A stretch of 64,000 bases of DNA from Mesorhizobium sp. L-8-3 (GTDB lineage: Bacteria > Pseudomonadota > Alphaproteobacteria > Rhizobiales > Rhizobiaceae): NCBI RefSeq assembly GCF_016756615.1, contig NZ_AP023262.1, forward strand, positions 124,001 to 188,000. Reading direction: 5' to 3'. The position numbers and the translations under genes were made by a program. The notes under the pieces were generated by a model that saw nothing but the letters and a program-made list of their open reading frames with translations, was not told where the DNA came from and made no database searches. This document shows, in pieces, positions 34,820 to 43,692 of this stretch (positions are counted from its first letter, which is position 1; every line of letters starts with the position of its first letter).

Positions 34820-36142
34820 ATGAAATTCACCAGGCGTGGTGTCATTCAGACCGCAGCCGGACTGGCTGCCGGTGCCATCGGCAGCCGTTTCGGCAATCGG
34901 CCGGCTTTCGCCCAGGAGCTCAAATACGAGCCGGAAGAGGGCGCGACATTGCGCCTTCTCCGCTGGTCGCCCTTCGTCAAGGGCGACGAAGACCAGTGGC
35001 TGGCCAACACCAAGCGCTTCACCGAAGCGACCGGCGTCGAGGTCCGGGTCGACAAGGAGAGCTGGGAGGATATCCGGCCCAAGGCTGCGGTGGCGGCCAA
35101 TGTCGGCTCGGGGCCCGATCTGATGCTCGTCTGGTTCGACGACCCCCACCAATATCCTGACAAGCTGCTCGACGTGACCGAGCTCGGCGACTATCTCGGC
35201 GGCAAATTTGGCGGCTGGTACGACGGGCCCAAGGACTATGCGACGCGGGAAGGCCGCATGGTCGGCCTGCCGCTGGCGACGATCGGCAACGCCATCGTCT
35301 ATCGCGAAAGCTGGGTGAAGGAAGCAGGCTTCTCCGAGTTCCCCAAGGACACGGCCGGGTTCCTTGAGCTGTGCAAGGCGTTGCAGAAGAACGGCCATCC
35401 CGCCGGCTTCACCCATGGCCACGGCGTCGGCGACGGCAACAACTACGCCCATTGGCTGCTTTGGAGCCATGGCGGCAGGATGGTCGACGAGAGCGGCAAG
35501 GTGGTGATCAACAGCCCCGAGACGATGGCGGCCGTCAACTACGCGATGGAGCTCTACAAGACCTTCATCCCCGGAACCGAGAGCTGGCTCGACGTCAACA
35601 ACAATCGCGCCTTCCTGGCCGGCGAACTGTCCGTCATCGCCAACGGCATTTCCGCCTACTACTCGGCCAAGATGAATCCGGACAAGGATCCGAAGCTCGC
35701 CGAGATCGCCAAGGACATCCGTACCACCAACCTGCCGATCGGCCCCATCGGCAAGTCCGTCGAACTCTATCAGGTCACCACGGCGGTCATCTTCAAATAC
35801 ACGAAGTACCCGAATGCGGCGCAGGCCTATCTGCAGTTCATGTTCGAGCAGCCGCAGATGTCGGAATGGATCACATCCTCGGCCGGATATTGCTGCCAGA
35901 CGCTGAAGGGCTTCGCCGACAATCCGGTCTGGAGCGCCGATCCCAACAACGCGCCCTATGCCAAGGCATCCGAAACACTGCGGCCCAACGGCTATGCCGG
36001 ACCGCTGGGCTATGCATCGGCGGCGACCATGGCCGACTATGTCCTGGTCGACATGTTCGCCAAGGCGGTGACCGGCCAGGCTACGCCGCAGGAGGCAATC
36101 GAGGAGGCCGAGAAACGGGCCAATCGCTACTACCGGGTCTGA
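34820..36142 (+). CDS. ABC transporter substrate-binding protein, sugar type (family 1)
   Basis: This is a 440-residue extracellular solute-binding protein of the carbohydrate uptake (CUT1) type. The N-terminus FTRRGVIQTAAGLAAGA has a twin-arginine motif and a hydrophobic core ending in PAFAQ, so export by the Tat pathway is likely. The mature protein shows the family 1 pattern, with GLPLATIGNAIVYRESWVKE as the first domain crossover. Two permease genes follow. The substrate is unknown; it could be a sugar, a polyol or a glycerol-phosphate-like compound. Confidence 0.9.
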   Translation: MKFTRRGVIQTAAGLAAGAIGSRFGNRPAFAQELKYEPEEGATLRLLRWSPFVKGDEDQWLANTKRFTEATGVEVRVDKESWEDIRPKAAVAANVGSGPDLMLVWFDDPHQYPDKLLDVTELGDYLGGKFGGWYDGPKDYATREGRMVGLPLATIGNAIVYRESWVKEAGFSEFPKDTAGFLELCKALQKNGHPAGFTHGHGVGDGNNYAHWLLWSHGGRMVDESGKVVINSPETMAAVNYAMELYKTFIPGTESWLDVNNNRAFLAGELSVIANGISAYYSAKMNPDKDPKLAEIAKDIRTTNLPIGPIGKSVELYQVTTAVIFKYTKYPNAAQAYLQFMFEQPQMSEWITSSAGYCCQTLKGFADNPVWSADPNNAPYAKASETLRPNGYAGPLGYASAATMADYVLVDMFAKAVTGQATPQEAIEEAEKRANRYYRV

Positions 36143-36151
36143 CCGCATCGC

Positions 36152-36178
36152 GGGCGGCGTCCTGCTGCGGCGCCGCCC
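36152..36178 (+). terminator. Stem-loop after binding-protein gene
   Basis: GGGCGGCG (36152-36159) pairs with CGCCGCCC (36171-36178) over an eleven-base loop, nine bases after the stop. No U-run follows, so partial termination or mRNA protection is more likely than full termination. This would raise the binding protein above the permeases. Confidence 0.5.
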
Positions 36179-36284
36179 GACGCCTGCCACATCGGCCCGA
36201 GAGTCGTACCTGATTACCGGAAAGCACGATTGGCAGTTTGGGCGGAATGGGCGAGCGGCGCTCCAGGCGAAACGGGATGGTTCG

Positions 36285-37232
36285 ATGGTCTCCACCTCCT
36301 CGGAATTGAGCGAAGCCCAGCCGCGCGGTTCGGCGCTGTCGCGCATGACCAACAGCCATAACTGGCTGGGCCTCGGCTTCATGGTGCCGGCGGCCGTGCT
36401 GCTGCTCCTGTTCCTGACCTATCCGCTTGGGCTCGGCGTCTGGCTCGGCTTCACGGACGAGCGTATCGGTCGGCCCGGCATCTATGTGGGCCTGGAGAAC
36501 TACGAGCTGTTGTGGGACGACAGCGTCTTCTGGCTCTCCGTCTTCAACACGCTGCTCTACACCATCGTTGCGTCCGTCCTGAAGTTCGGACTGGGGCTCT
36601 GGCTCGCTTTGATCCTCAACCAGCGCCTGCCGTTAAAATCGTTCTTCCGCGCTGTCGTGCTGCTGCCCTGGGTGGTGCCGACGGTGCTGTCGGCCATCGC
36701 CTTCTGGTGGATCTACGACGCGCAATTCTCGATCATCTCCTGGGCGCTCCAGGAACTCGGCCTGATCGACGGCCGCATCAATTTTCTCGGCGACCCCGAA
36801 AATGCCCGTGCTTCGGTGATCGCCGCCAATGTCTGGCGCGGCATCCCCTTCGTGGCTATCACCCTGCTTGCCGGTCTGCAGACGATTTCGCCCTCTCTCT
36901 ACGAGGCAGCGACGCTGGACGGGGCGAACCGGTGGCAGCTGTTCAGGCACGTCACCCTGCCGCTGCTGACCCCCATCATCGCCATCGTCATGACATTCTC
37001 GGTGCTGTTCACCTTCACCGATTTCCAGCTGATCTATGTGCTGACGCGCGGCGGTCCGGTGAACGCGACGCATCTGATGGCAACCCTGTCCTTCCAGCGC
37101 GGCATCTCCGGCGGCCAGCTCGGCGAGGGGGCGGCGATTGCGGTGGCGATGATCCCGTTTCTGCTCGCGGCCATCCTGTTCAGCTATTTCGGGCTGCAAA
37201 GACGGCGATGGCAGCAGGGAGGGAGGGATTGA
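36285..37232 (+). CDS. ABC sugar transporter permease (MalF/UgpA type)
   Basis: This 315-residue inner-membrane permease has about six membrane segments and the EAA loop YEAATLDGANRWQLFRHVTLP, which docks an ATPase. A cytoplasmic N-terminal tail of about 28 residues precedes the first membrane segment. It pairs with the permease gene 88 bases downstream. No ATP-binding gene lies nearby, so the transporter would need a shared ATPase encoded elsewhere. Confidence 0.9.
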   Translation: MVSTSSELSEAQPRGSALSRMTNSHNWLGLGFMVPAAVLLLLFLTYPLGLGVWLGFTDERIGRPGIYVGLENYELLWDDSVFWLSVFNTLLYTIVASVLKFGLGLWLALILNQRLPLKSFFRAVVLLPWVVPTVLSAIAFWWIYDAQFSIISWALQELGLIDGRINFLGDPENARASVIAANVWRGIPFVAITLLAGLQTISPSLYEAATLDGANRWQLFRHVTLPLLTPIIAIVMTFSVLFTFTDFQLIYVLTRGGPVNATHLMATLSFQRGISGGQLGEGAAIAVAMIPFLLAAILFSYFGLQRRRWQQGGRD

Positions 37233-37320
37233 TGCAACCATCGGCATTTCTCCTTCCGTCGAAGGAGAAGTAGGCGTTTCCCGTGGCCAAAATACCCGGT
37301 CCAGCGCGCAAGGACTTCGA

Positions 37321-38205
37321 ATGACCACCTCAAGCACGACCAAAGGCGACGAAGGCGGCATGGGCTATCTGCAGAGCCTGCCGCGGCGCGTGGTGACGAT
37401 CTATGTCCCGCTCGCGGTCTTCATGTTCGTGCTGCTCTTTCCCTTCTACTGGATGACCATCACGGCGCTGAAGCCCAATGACGAGATGACCGACTACAGC
37501 AGCTACAGCCCGTTGTGGGTGGTCCGCCCGACGCTGCAGCACATACGCTACCTGCTGTTCGAGACCTCCTACCCCGGCTGGCTGATCAATACGATCATCA
37601 TATCGGTCGCCGCCACCTTCATCTCCCTGGTCGCCTCGGTGCTCGCGGCCTACGCGATCGAGCGTCTCCGCTTCACCGGGTCACGGTCGATCGGACTGGC
37701 GATCTTCCTGGCTTATCTGGTGCCGCCCTCGATCCTGTTCATCCCGCTGGCCGTGATGGTGTTCAATCTCGGACTCTACGACACGCGCTTTGCCCTGATC
37801 CTGACCTATCCGACATTCCTGATCCCCTTCTGCACCTGGCTGCTGATGGGCTATTTCCGCTCGATCCCCTTCGAGCTCGAGGAATGCGCTCTCATCGACG
37901 GCGCCACGCGCTGGCAGATCCTGACGCGGATCGTACTTCCGCTCTCCGTGCCGGGCCTGATCTCGGCCGGCATCTTCGCCTTCACGCTTTCCTGGAACGA
38001 GTTCATCTACGCGCTGACCTTCATCCAGTCCTCGGAGAACAAGACCGTTCCGGTCGGCGTGCTGACCGAACTCGTGCGTTCGGATGTCTATGAGTGGGGC
38101 GCGCTGATGGCCGGAGCCCTCATCGGATCGCTGCCGGTGGTCATCCTTTATTCCTTCTTCGTGGAGTACTACGTGTCGTCCCTGACAGGGGCCGTGAAGG
38201 AGTGA
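37321..38205 (+). CDS. ABC sugar transporter permease (MalG/UgpE type)
   Basis: This is the second permease of the same importer, 294 residues with about six membrane segments. The EAA loop is ELEECALIDGATRWQILTRI. The SWNEFIYALTF stretch near the end is typical of MalG-type subunits. It ends the three-gene transporter set; the next gene encodes a VOC-family protein 186 bases downstream. Confidence 0.9.
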   Translation: MTTSSTTKGDEGGMGYLQSLPRRVVTIYVPLAVFMFVLLFPFYWMTITALKPNDEMTDYSSYSPLWVVRPTLQHIRYLLFETSYPGWLINTIIISVAATFISLVASVLAAYAIERLRFTGSRSIGLAIFLAYLVPPSILFIPLAVMVFNLGLYDTRFALILTYPTFLIPFCTWLLMGYFRSIPFELEECALIDGATRWQILTRIVLPLSVPGLISAGIFAFTLSWNEFIYALTFIQSSENKTVPVGVLTELVRSDVYEWGALMAGALIGSLPVVILYSFFVEYYVSSLTGAVKE

Positions 38206-38391
38206 GACCGCTTCAATAGGCGCCAAATTCCGCGCACCCGCCGACCTTCTCCTGCTTGGCTCGGTCGCGTCGGAGGCTGTCCGGCGGGTGGAAAAGGCCT
38301 GTCCCGTCGAACTGTCCGTTCAGCATCGCGCACTTCTTCAGCGCGTTTCCAGGACCGATATTGACGCCAGGAAGAAATCCGGAGGAAAGCC

Positions 38392-39339
38392 ATGCAACTG
38401 ACCGGCATCCATCATCTGACGGCGATCACCGCCAATGCGCGCGAGAACCTTCGCTTCTATACCGAGGTACTCGGCCTGCGCCTGGTCAAGAAGACCGTCA
38501 ACCAGGACGACACCAGCGCCTACCACCTCTTCTACGCCGACCGCCAGGCGACGCCGGGCACCGACCTCACCTTCTTCGACTGGCCCGTGGGCCGCGAAGG
38601 ACGCGGCACCCACAGCATCGCGCGCACCGGCCTCAGGGTTGCCGGCGCCGGTACGCTCGCCTGGTGGAAAGCGCGCTTCACTGAACTGGGCGTGACTGCC
38701 GGCGACATCGCCGAGATCGACGGCCGCGCTTCGCTCGACTTCGAGGATGGCGAAGGGCAGCGTTTCCGTCTCATCGACGACGGCGGCCCCGCCCCCGCGC
38801 ATCCCTGGGAAAGGAGCCCGGTGCCGGCGCGGCACCAGATCAAGGGGCTGGGGCCGGTCGTGCTCAGCGTGCCGGATCTCACCAACACGGCCCTCATGCT
38901 CGTGCATGTGATGAACATGGCGGAACAGCGGAGCTATGTCTCTCCCGACGGCATCGGCGAGGTCCATGTCTTCTCCATGGGCCAAGGCGGTCCCGCCGCC
39001 GAACTTCATGTCGCGGTCCAGCCGGACCTGCCGGTTGCCCGGCAAGGCGCCGGAGGCGTCCATCACGTCGCCTTCCGCACACCCGACGTCGAGGCGATGC
39101 ACAAATGGACGGAACGCCTGCAGGAGTTCCGCCTTCCCTCCAGCGGCGAGGTCGAGCGCTACTATTTCCGCTCGCTCTATTTCCGCGAGCCCAACGGCAT
39201 CCTGTTCGAGATCGCGACCGACGGCCCGGGCTTCACCGCCGACGAGCCTCTGGAGACGCTCGGCGAAAGCCTTGCCTTGCCGCCCTTCCTCGAGCCGAAG
39301 CGCGCCCAGATCGAGGCCAATCTGAAGCCGTTGAAATGA
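38392..39339 (+). CDS. VOC-family ring-cleaving dioxygenase-like protein
   Basis: This is a 315-residue protein with two glyoxalase/VOC units. The first begins [20 protein letters not shown]. The second has [11 protein letters not shown] and ends [10 protein letters not shown]. Candidate metal ligands are the His of GIHH, the His of GVHH and the Glu of LFEIATDGP. It resembles MhqO/ring-cleaving dioxygenases of hydroquinone resistance. The ATG at 38392 has GGAGG upstream. Its substrate is unknown. It is read in the same direction as the sugar ABC genes but probably has its own promoter. Confidence 0.85.
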   Translation: MQLTGIHHLTAITANARENLRFYTEVLGLRLVKKTVNQDDTSAYHLFYADRQATPGTDLTFFDWPVGREGRGTHSIARTGLRVAGAGTLAWWKARFTELGVTAGDIAEIDGRASLDFEDGEGQRFRLIDDGGPAPAHPWERSPVPARHQIKGLGPVVLSVPDLTNTALMLVHVMNMAEQRSYVSPDGIGEVHVFSMGQGGPAAELHVAVQPDLPVARQGAGGVHHVAFRTPDVEAMHKWTERLQEFRLPSSGEVERYYFRSLYFREPNGILFEIATDGPGFTADEPLETLGESLALPPFLEPKRAQIEANLKPLK

Positions 39340-39480
39340 AGCCTCGCCTTTCTCCTCCCTTGAGGGGAATATGGCTGCAAAGCAGCCAGAGGGGGTTCGT
39401 GCGGCAGTGCTCGACCTAAGGACAGCACGCCGCACTGGGCAGGAAGGACCCACCCGATCTCGAGAGTAGGCCGCCCTCAG

Positions 39481-40425
39481 CTACCGCAGTCCGCTCATGA
39501 GCCCGTCCGTCGCGCCGCTCACGGCAGCGTGGTAGTCGGCAGCGATGCGAGCGCACAGCTCACCGACGCCAGGCACGTCGTCGATCGCCCCCACGCCCTG
39601 GCCCGCCGCCCAGATGTCCTTCCAGGCCTTGGCGTCCGTGGTGCCGAAATTGTAGCTCGACGGCGGCGTCAGGTCGTCCGGATCGCGGCCGGCGGCTTCT
39701 ATGCTCGGGCGCAGGAAATTGCCCGGCACGCCGCTGATCGCGGGCGTATAGACAATGTCGGCAGCCTTGGCGTCGACGATCATCTGTTTCTGGCGCTGCA
39801 CGGCCAGGCTCTCCCTGGTCGCCATGAAACGCGTGCCGACATAAGCGAGGTCGGCGCCCATCATCCGCGCGGCGGCGATCTGGGCGCCGGTCGACATCGC
39901 CCCACCCAGGAGCAGCGTGCCGTCGAAGATGCTCCTGATCTCGTGCAGCGCGGCGAAAGGGCTGATCATCCCGGCATGGCCGCCGGCCCCGAAACTCACC
40001 GCGATCAGGCCGTCGACGCCGGCTTCGACCGCCTTTTCCGCATGTTTCAGGTTCGTCACATCGTGGAAGACAAGCCCGCCATAGGCATGGACGTCGCGGA
40101 TCAGGTCGCGGTTGAGGCCGAGCGAGGTGACGACCAGCGGCACCTTGCGCTCGATGGTGATGGCGAGATCGGCTTCCAGGCGCGGATTGCTGCCATGCAC
40201 GACGAGGTTCACCCCATGGGGTGCCGCATCGGCGCCGAGACGCCCCGATATCTCGTCCAGCCAGTCGCCGTATCCGGCGCTCGTGCGCTGGTTGAGCGCC
40301 GGAAAGGTGCCCACGACGCCGGCCTTGCACGCTTCCACGACGAGGTCCGGCCCGGAGATAAGGAACATCGGGGCCGACACGACGGGCAGGCTGAGGCGCC
40401 CGGCCCAGGCAGCAGGCAGCGGCAT
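39481..40425 (-). CDS. Nitronate monooxygenase family FMN protein
   Basis: This is a 314-residue TIM-barrel flavoprotein of the nitronate monooxygenase (2-nitropropane dioxygenase) family. PVVSAPMFLISGPDLVVEA at the start and DGLIAVSFGAGGHAG with GGAMSTGAQIAAARMMGA form the FMN phosphate site. The start is the ATG at 40425 (MPLPAAW). It lies 132 bases downstream of livK on the same strand and may be read with the Liv-ligase set. Family members oxidise nitronates, but many close homologues have unknown substrates, and some may act on acyl-CoA-linked compounds. Confidence 0.87.
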   Translation of the reverse strand: MPLPAAWAGRLSLPVVSAPMFLISGPDLVVEACKAGVVGTFPALNQRTSAGYGDWLDEISGRLGADAAPHGVNLVVHGSNPRLEADLAITIERKVPLVVTSLGLNRDLIRDVHAYGGLVFHDVTNLKHAEKAVEAGVDGLIAVSFGAGGHAGMISPFAALHEIRSIFDGTLLLGGAMSTGAQIAAARMMGADLAYVGTRFMATRESLAVQRQKQMIVDAKAADIVYTPAISGVPGNFLRPSIEAAGRDPDDLTPPSSYNFGTTDAKAWKDIWAAGQGVGAIDDVPGVGELCARIAADYHAAVSGATDGLMSGLR

Positions 40426-40557
40426 CGCGGCAAGACTCCTTTTTTGGCTTTCGCGCCAACGGGCGCGGCGCGCGGTCGCGCGCTCCAACGGTCGGAAAGT
40501 CGACCGTTGGTTTGTGTCGAGGAAGGGTCCGCCGGCGCATTGCCGGCGGGCTGCTCG

Positions 40558-41727
40558 TCAGTACTGGGTAAAGTCCTGCAGCGTCTTGAACGTCTTGTCC
40601 TTGGCATCGAGCTGGTAGATCTTCAGCGCCGTTCCGGACAGCTGCTTCTCGTTGTCGAAGCTGATCGGCGCGCTTACGCCCTGGGTGTCGAAATCCTTGA
40701 GGCCGCGGAGCCGTTCGATCGTGCACTCGCGCGTCAGTTCCTGGCCGCAGCGCTTCATCGCCTCGGCCAGCGAATGCAGGCCGACATAGGTGACGTAGGT
40801 ATAGCGGTTGATGGCGGCGACCTCTTCGGGCGTGGCATATTTCTTGGCCTTCTCCATGAAGGCGTCGATGGCCGGGCCGTCGAGCGCGACATAATCGGCG
40901 ACCAGATAGTCGTAGCCGGCGGGTGCCGAGAGATTGACCGAGGGCGGCATGTCCTCGCTCCACACGCCGGCGACCTGGAGGTCCAGGCCGAGCTTGCGCG
41001 CTTCGCCGAGGATGTTGGCCGCGCCCGCAATGATGCCGCCATTGGCCAGCACATTGACGCCCGCCTGCTTCATCTGGGCCATCTCGGCCGCGTAGTTCGC
41101 CGTGCCCTTCTTGAAGCGGACGCGGAGCGCGTCCTTGACGCCGAATTCCTTCACCGCCCTTTCGTAGCCCTGCTCGATCGCGCCGCCGAAATCGTCGTCC
41201 TGGCGGATCAGGCCGTAGACGGGGTTCTCCACCTTCATGTTGTCGTGGATATATTTCAGTTGCCCGTAGAAGGCATCGGAATAGGACGCGCCGATGGTGA
41301 AGACCGACGGACGGACCGGTTCGTAGACCAGTTCGTTGGGCGCGGTGGTCACAACCGTCGGCAGGTTGTGCTCCTCGATCAGCGGCATCATGGCCAGCAC
41401 ATTGGCCGTGCCGGAGGTGCCATTCAGCGCGAAGATGCCGTCGACCTCGATGAGCTTGGTCAGCGCCTGGAAGGAGCGGGCCGGAACATAGCCGTCGTCC
41501 TCGGTGACGACCGTGATCTTGCGGCCGTTGACGCCGCCGTTCTCGTTGATCTCACCGGCGGCAATCTTGGAGCCGACCGAAACCGCCTTGCCGATGAAGG
41601 AGGCGGGACCGGTCATGATGTTGACGTCGCCGATCTTGATCTCGGTGTCGGTGATGCCCGGGTCGGCTGCGTAGGCGGCTGTCGACGCCAGCAGTGCGGC
41701 GGCAAATGCGATAAGTCCGTTTCTCAT
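40558..41727 (-). CDS. Branched-chain amino acid-type ABC binding protein (LivK-like)
   Basis: This is a 389-residue periplasmic binding protein with a signal peptide (LIAFAAALLASTAAYA). Its fold is the Peripla_BP_6/Leu-Ile-Val type, starting DTEIKIGDVNIMTGPASFIG. AGG-AGG upstream of the ATG at 41727 is a strong ribosome-binding site. It is the last of the Liv genes in the order livF-livG-ligase-livH-livM-livK. Relatives near acyl-CoA ligases often bind aromatic or aliphatic carboxylates instead of amino acids, so the ligand may be a carboxylate. Confidence 0.9.
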   Translation of the reverse strand: MRNGLIAFAAALLASTAAYAADPGITDTEIKIGDVNIMTGPASFIGKAVSVGSKIAAGEINENGGVNGRKITVVTEDDGYVPARSFQALTKLIEVDGIFALNGTSGTANVLAMMPLIEEHNLPTVVTTAPNELVYEPVRPSVFTIGASYSDAFYGQLKYIHDNMKVENPVYGLIRQDDDFGGAIEQGYERAVKEFGVKDALRVRFKKGTANYAAEMAQMKQAGVNVLANGGIIAGAANILGEARKLGLDLQVAGVWSEDMPPSVNLSAPAGYDYLVADYVALDGPAIDAFMEKAKKYATPEEVAAINRYTYVTYVGLHSLAEAMKRCGQELTRECTIERLRGLKDFDTQGVSAPISFDNEKQLSGTALKIYQLDAKDKTFKTLQDFTQY

Positions 41728-41770
41728 TCCGTTTCCTCCTATGATGCCCGCCTCGCCGGTCTGTTGCCGG

Positions 41771-42817
41771 CTAATAGGCGAGCGGCCAGTTGCTCCAGTA
41801 TTTGCGGATGTCGCGCCACAATCCGATCAGCCCTTCGGGCTTGAGGCGCAGGAAGGCGACGATGACGATGCCGTAGGCGATGCCGCGGATCTCGTAGACA
41901 TAGGTCGTGTAGAGGGTCGAATTCGGGTCGGCGAAGGCTTCGAAGAACAGCCGGATCGCCTCCGGCAGGAAGGACAGGAAGATCGCGCCCAGGACCGCGC
42001 CGGCGATCGACCCGAGCCCGCCCAGGATGATGATGGCGAGCGCCTCGATGGACAGGATCAGGGCGAACACGTCGATATTGACGAAGCGGATCTGCAGCGA
42101 GATCAGCGCGCCGGCAATGCCGACGATGAAGGAGCTGATCGCGAAGGCGAGCAGCTTGTAGCGGACGAGGTCGACGCCCATCACCCGCGCCGCTATGTCG
42201 TGGTCGCGGATCGCCATCCAGGCACGGCCGATGCGCGTGCGCTGTATGTTGAGCGCCGCGAGGATGACGAGCACGGTGATGCCGAGCGTCAGGAAATAGA
42301 GCGCCTTGCCGCGCTGCAGGTCGACGCCGAGGACCTTCGCGCCGGAGACGAAGACGCCGTTCGGACCGTGCGTCACGCCTTCGGCATAAAGGATGATGTG
42401 ATTGATGATGAAGGAGAAGGCGAGCGTGGTGATGGCGAGGTAGAGCCCCTTGAGCCGCAGCGACGGCACGCCGACGAAGACGCTGATCAGCGCCGCCATC
42501 AGGCCCGCTGCTGGGATCGACAGCCAGACCGGCCAGCCGTAATCCATCATCAGGATGGCGTTGGTATAGGCGCCGACGGCGAGAAAGCCGGCCTGGCCGA
42601 GCGAAATCAGCCCGGTGGTGCCGGTCAGCATGTTGAGCCCGACGGCGCCGATGATGGCGATCAGCGCCGAAACCATCAGCGTGACCTGGTAGTTGCCGAG
42701 CAGGAACGGCGCGACGATCGCGGCGGCCAGAAGCAGGCCGGTCCACGTCCAGACAGCCCTGCTGTCGCTGAGCGCGACGAGTTGACCCATCGTTTCCTTG
42801 TAGTGTCCCGTGCGCAT
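41771..42817 (-). CDS. Branched-chain-type ABC permease (LivM-like)
   Basis: This is a 348-residue permease with about ten membrane segments. The loop AWMAIRDHDIAARVMGVD is the Liv-type EAA equivalent. The ATG at 42817 (MRTGHYKET) matches the N-terminal pattern of this subgroup; a second ATG at 42790 has a good AAGGA site and is an alternative. It follows livH by two bases. With LivH it forms the channel of the importer. Confidence 0.92.
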   Translation of the reverse strand: MRTGHYKETMGQLVALSDSRAVWTWTGLLLAAAIVAPFLLGNYQVTLMVSALIAIIGAVGLNMLTGTTGLISLGQAGFLAVGAYTNAILMMDYGWPVWLSIPAAGLMAALISVFVGVPSLRLKGLYLAITTLAFSFIINHIILYAEGVTHGPNGVFVSGAKVLGVDLQRGKALYFLTLGITVLVILAALNIQRTRIGRAWMAIRDHDIAARVMGVDLVRYKLLAFAISSFIVGIAGALISLQIRFVNIDVFALILSIEALAIIILGGLGSIAGAVLGAIFLSFLPEAIRLFFEAFADPNSTLYTTYVYEIRGIAYGIVIVAFLRLKPEGLIGLWRDIRKYWSNWPLAY

Positions 42818-42819
42818 GG

Positions 42820-43692
42820 TCAGACCCGCTCGATTTCCTTGCTGCCGAACAGGCCGTAGGGACGGACCATCAGCACGATGACGATGACGATGAAGCCCGA
42901 GATCTCGCGCAGGCCCTGGCCGATATAGCCCTGGAAGAGGTTCTCGATGACGCCTATGACGAGACCCGCGGCGGCGGAGCCGATGACGGAGTCCATGCCG
43001 CCCAGGATGACCGCCGGAAAGGACTTCATGCCCTGGAACCAGAGATCCGGCGCCAGCTTGAAGTTGGCTGCGAAGAGCACGCCGGCGACCGAGGCGATCG
43101 CGGCGGAGAACATCCACGCCACGGCATGGATGCGGCTGACGCTGATGCCGACGAGCAGTGCCGCCGTCTCGTTGGCCGCCACGGCGCGCATGGCGATGCC
43201 CATGCGGCTAAAGCGCAGGAACGCCCAGCCGACCACGGTCATCACGGCGAGCGCGGCGATCAGGTAGAGCTGCGCCGGGTAGAACGGGGCGGAGCCGATA
43301 TAGACGACATCGGTCGAAATGCCGGCCGTGAAGTTGAACGGGTCGGGACCCCAGATCATGATGGTGACCCCGCGCAGGATCACCGCCAGACCGACTGTCA
43401 CCATGACGATGGCGAAGATCGGCTCGCCGAGCATGGGACGGATGAAGATGCGCTCGAGAACCAGGCCGAGCAGCATCGAAATCGGGATTGTGAGGAGCAT
43501 CAGCGGCACGAAGGAAAGGCCGAAGGTCGTCGACAGGGCATAGGCGATGTAGGCTGTCAGCATCACCAGTTCGCCCTGGGCGAAGTTGACCACGCCTGTC
43601 GACTTGTAGATCAGCGCGAAGCCCATCGCGATGAGACCGTAGGCGGCTCCGGAGACGAGGCCGGTCGAGACGAGAAGGACGAGGAAGTCCAT
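42820..43692 (-). CDS. Branched-chain-type ABC permease (LivH-like)
   Basis: This is a 290-residue permease with about eight membrane segments and the Liv-type coupling loop MGIAMRAVAANETAALLVGI. VVNFAQGELVMLTAYIAY is a hallmark near the N-terminus of LivH. Its ATG overlaps the stop of the acyl-CoA ligase gene by one base (TGATG), so ligase and permease are translationally coupled. Confidence 0.92.
   Translation of the reverse strand: MDFLVLLVSTGLVSGAAYGLIAMGFALIYKSTGVVNFAQGELVMLTAYIAYALSTTFGLSFVPLMLLTIPISMLLGLVLERIFIRPMLGEPIFAIVMVTVGLAVILRGVTIMIWGPDPFNFTAGISTDVVYIGSAPFYPAQLYLIAALAVMTVVGWAFLRFSRMGIAMRAVAANETAALLVGISVSRIHAVAWMFSAAIASVAGVLFAANFKLAPDLWFQGMKSFPAVILGGMDSVIGSAAAGLVIGVIENLFQGYIGQGLREISGFIVIVIVLMVRPYGLFGSKEIERV

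Noticed and set aside
39529-41844. A 771-codon plus-strand frame across the nitronate monooxygenase and LivK genes
   Set aside because: It is a shadow of two well-supported minus-strand genes and has low-complexity, charged composition.
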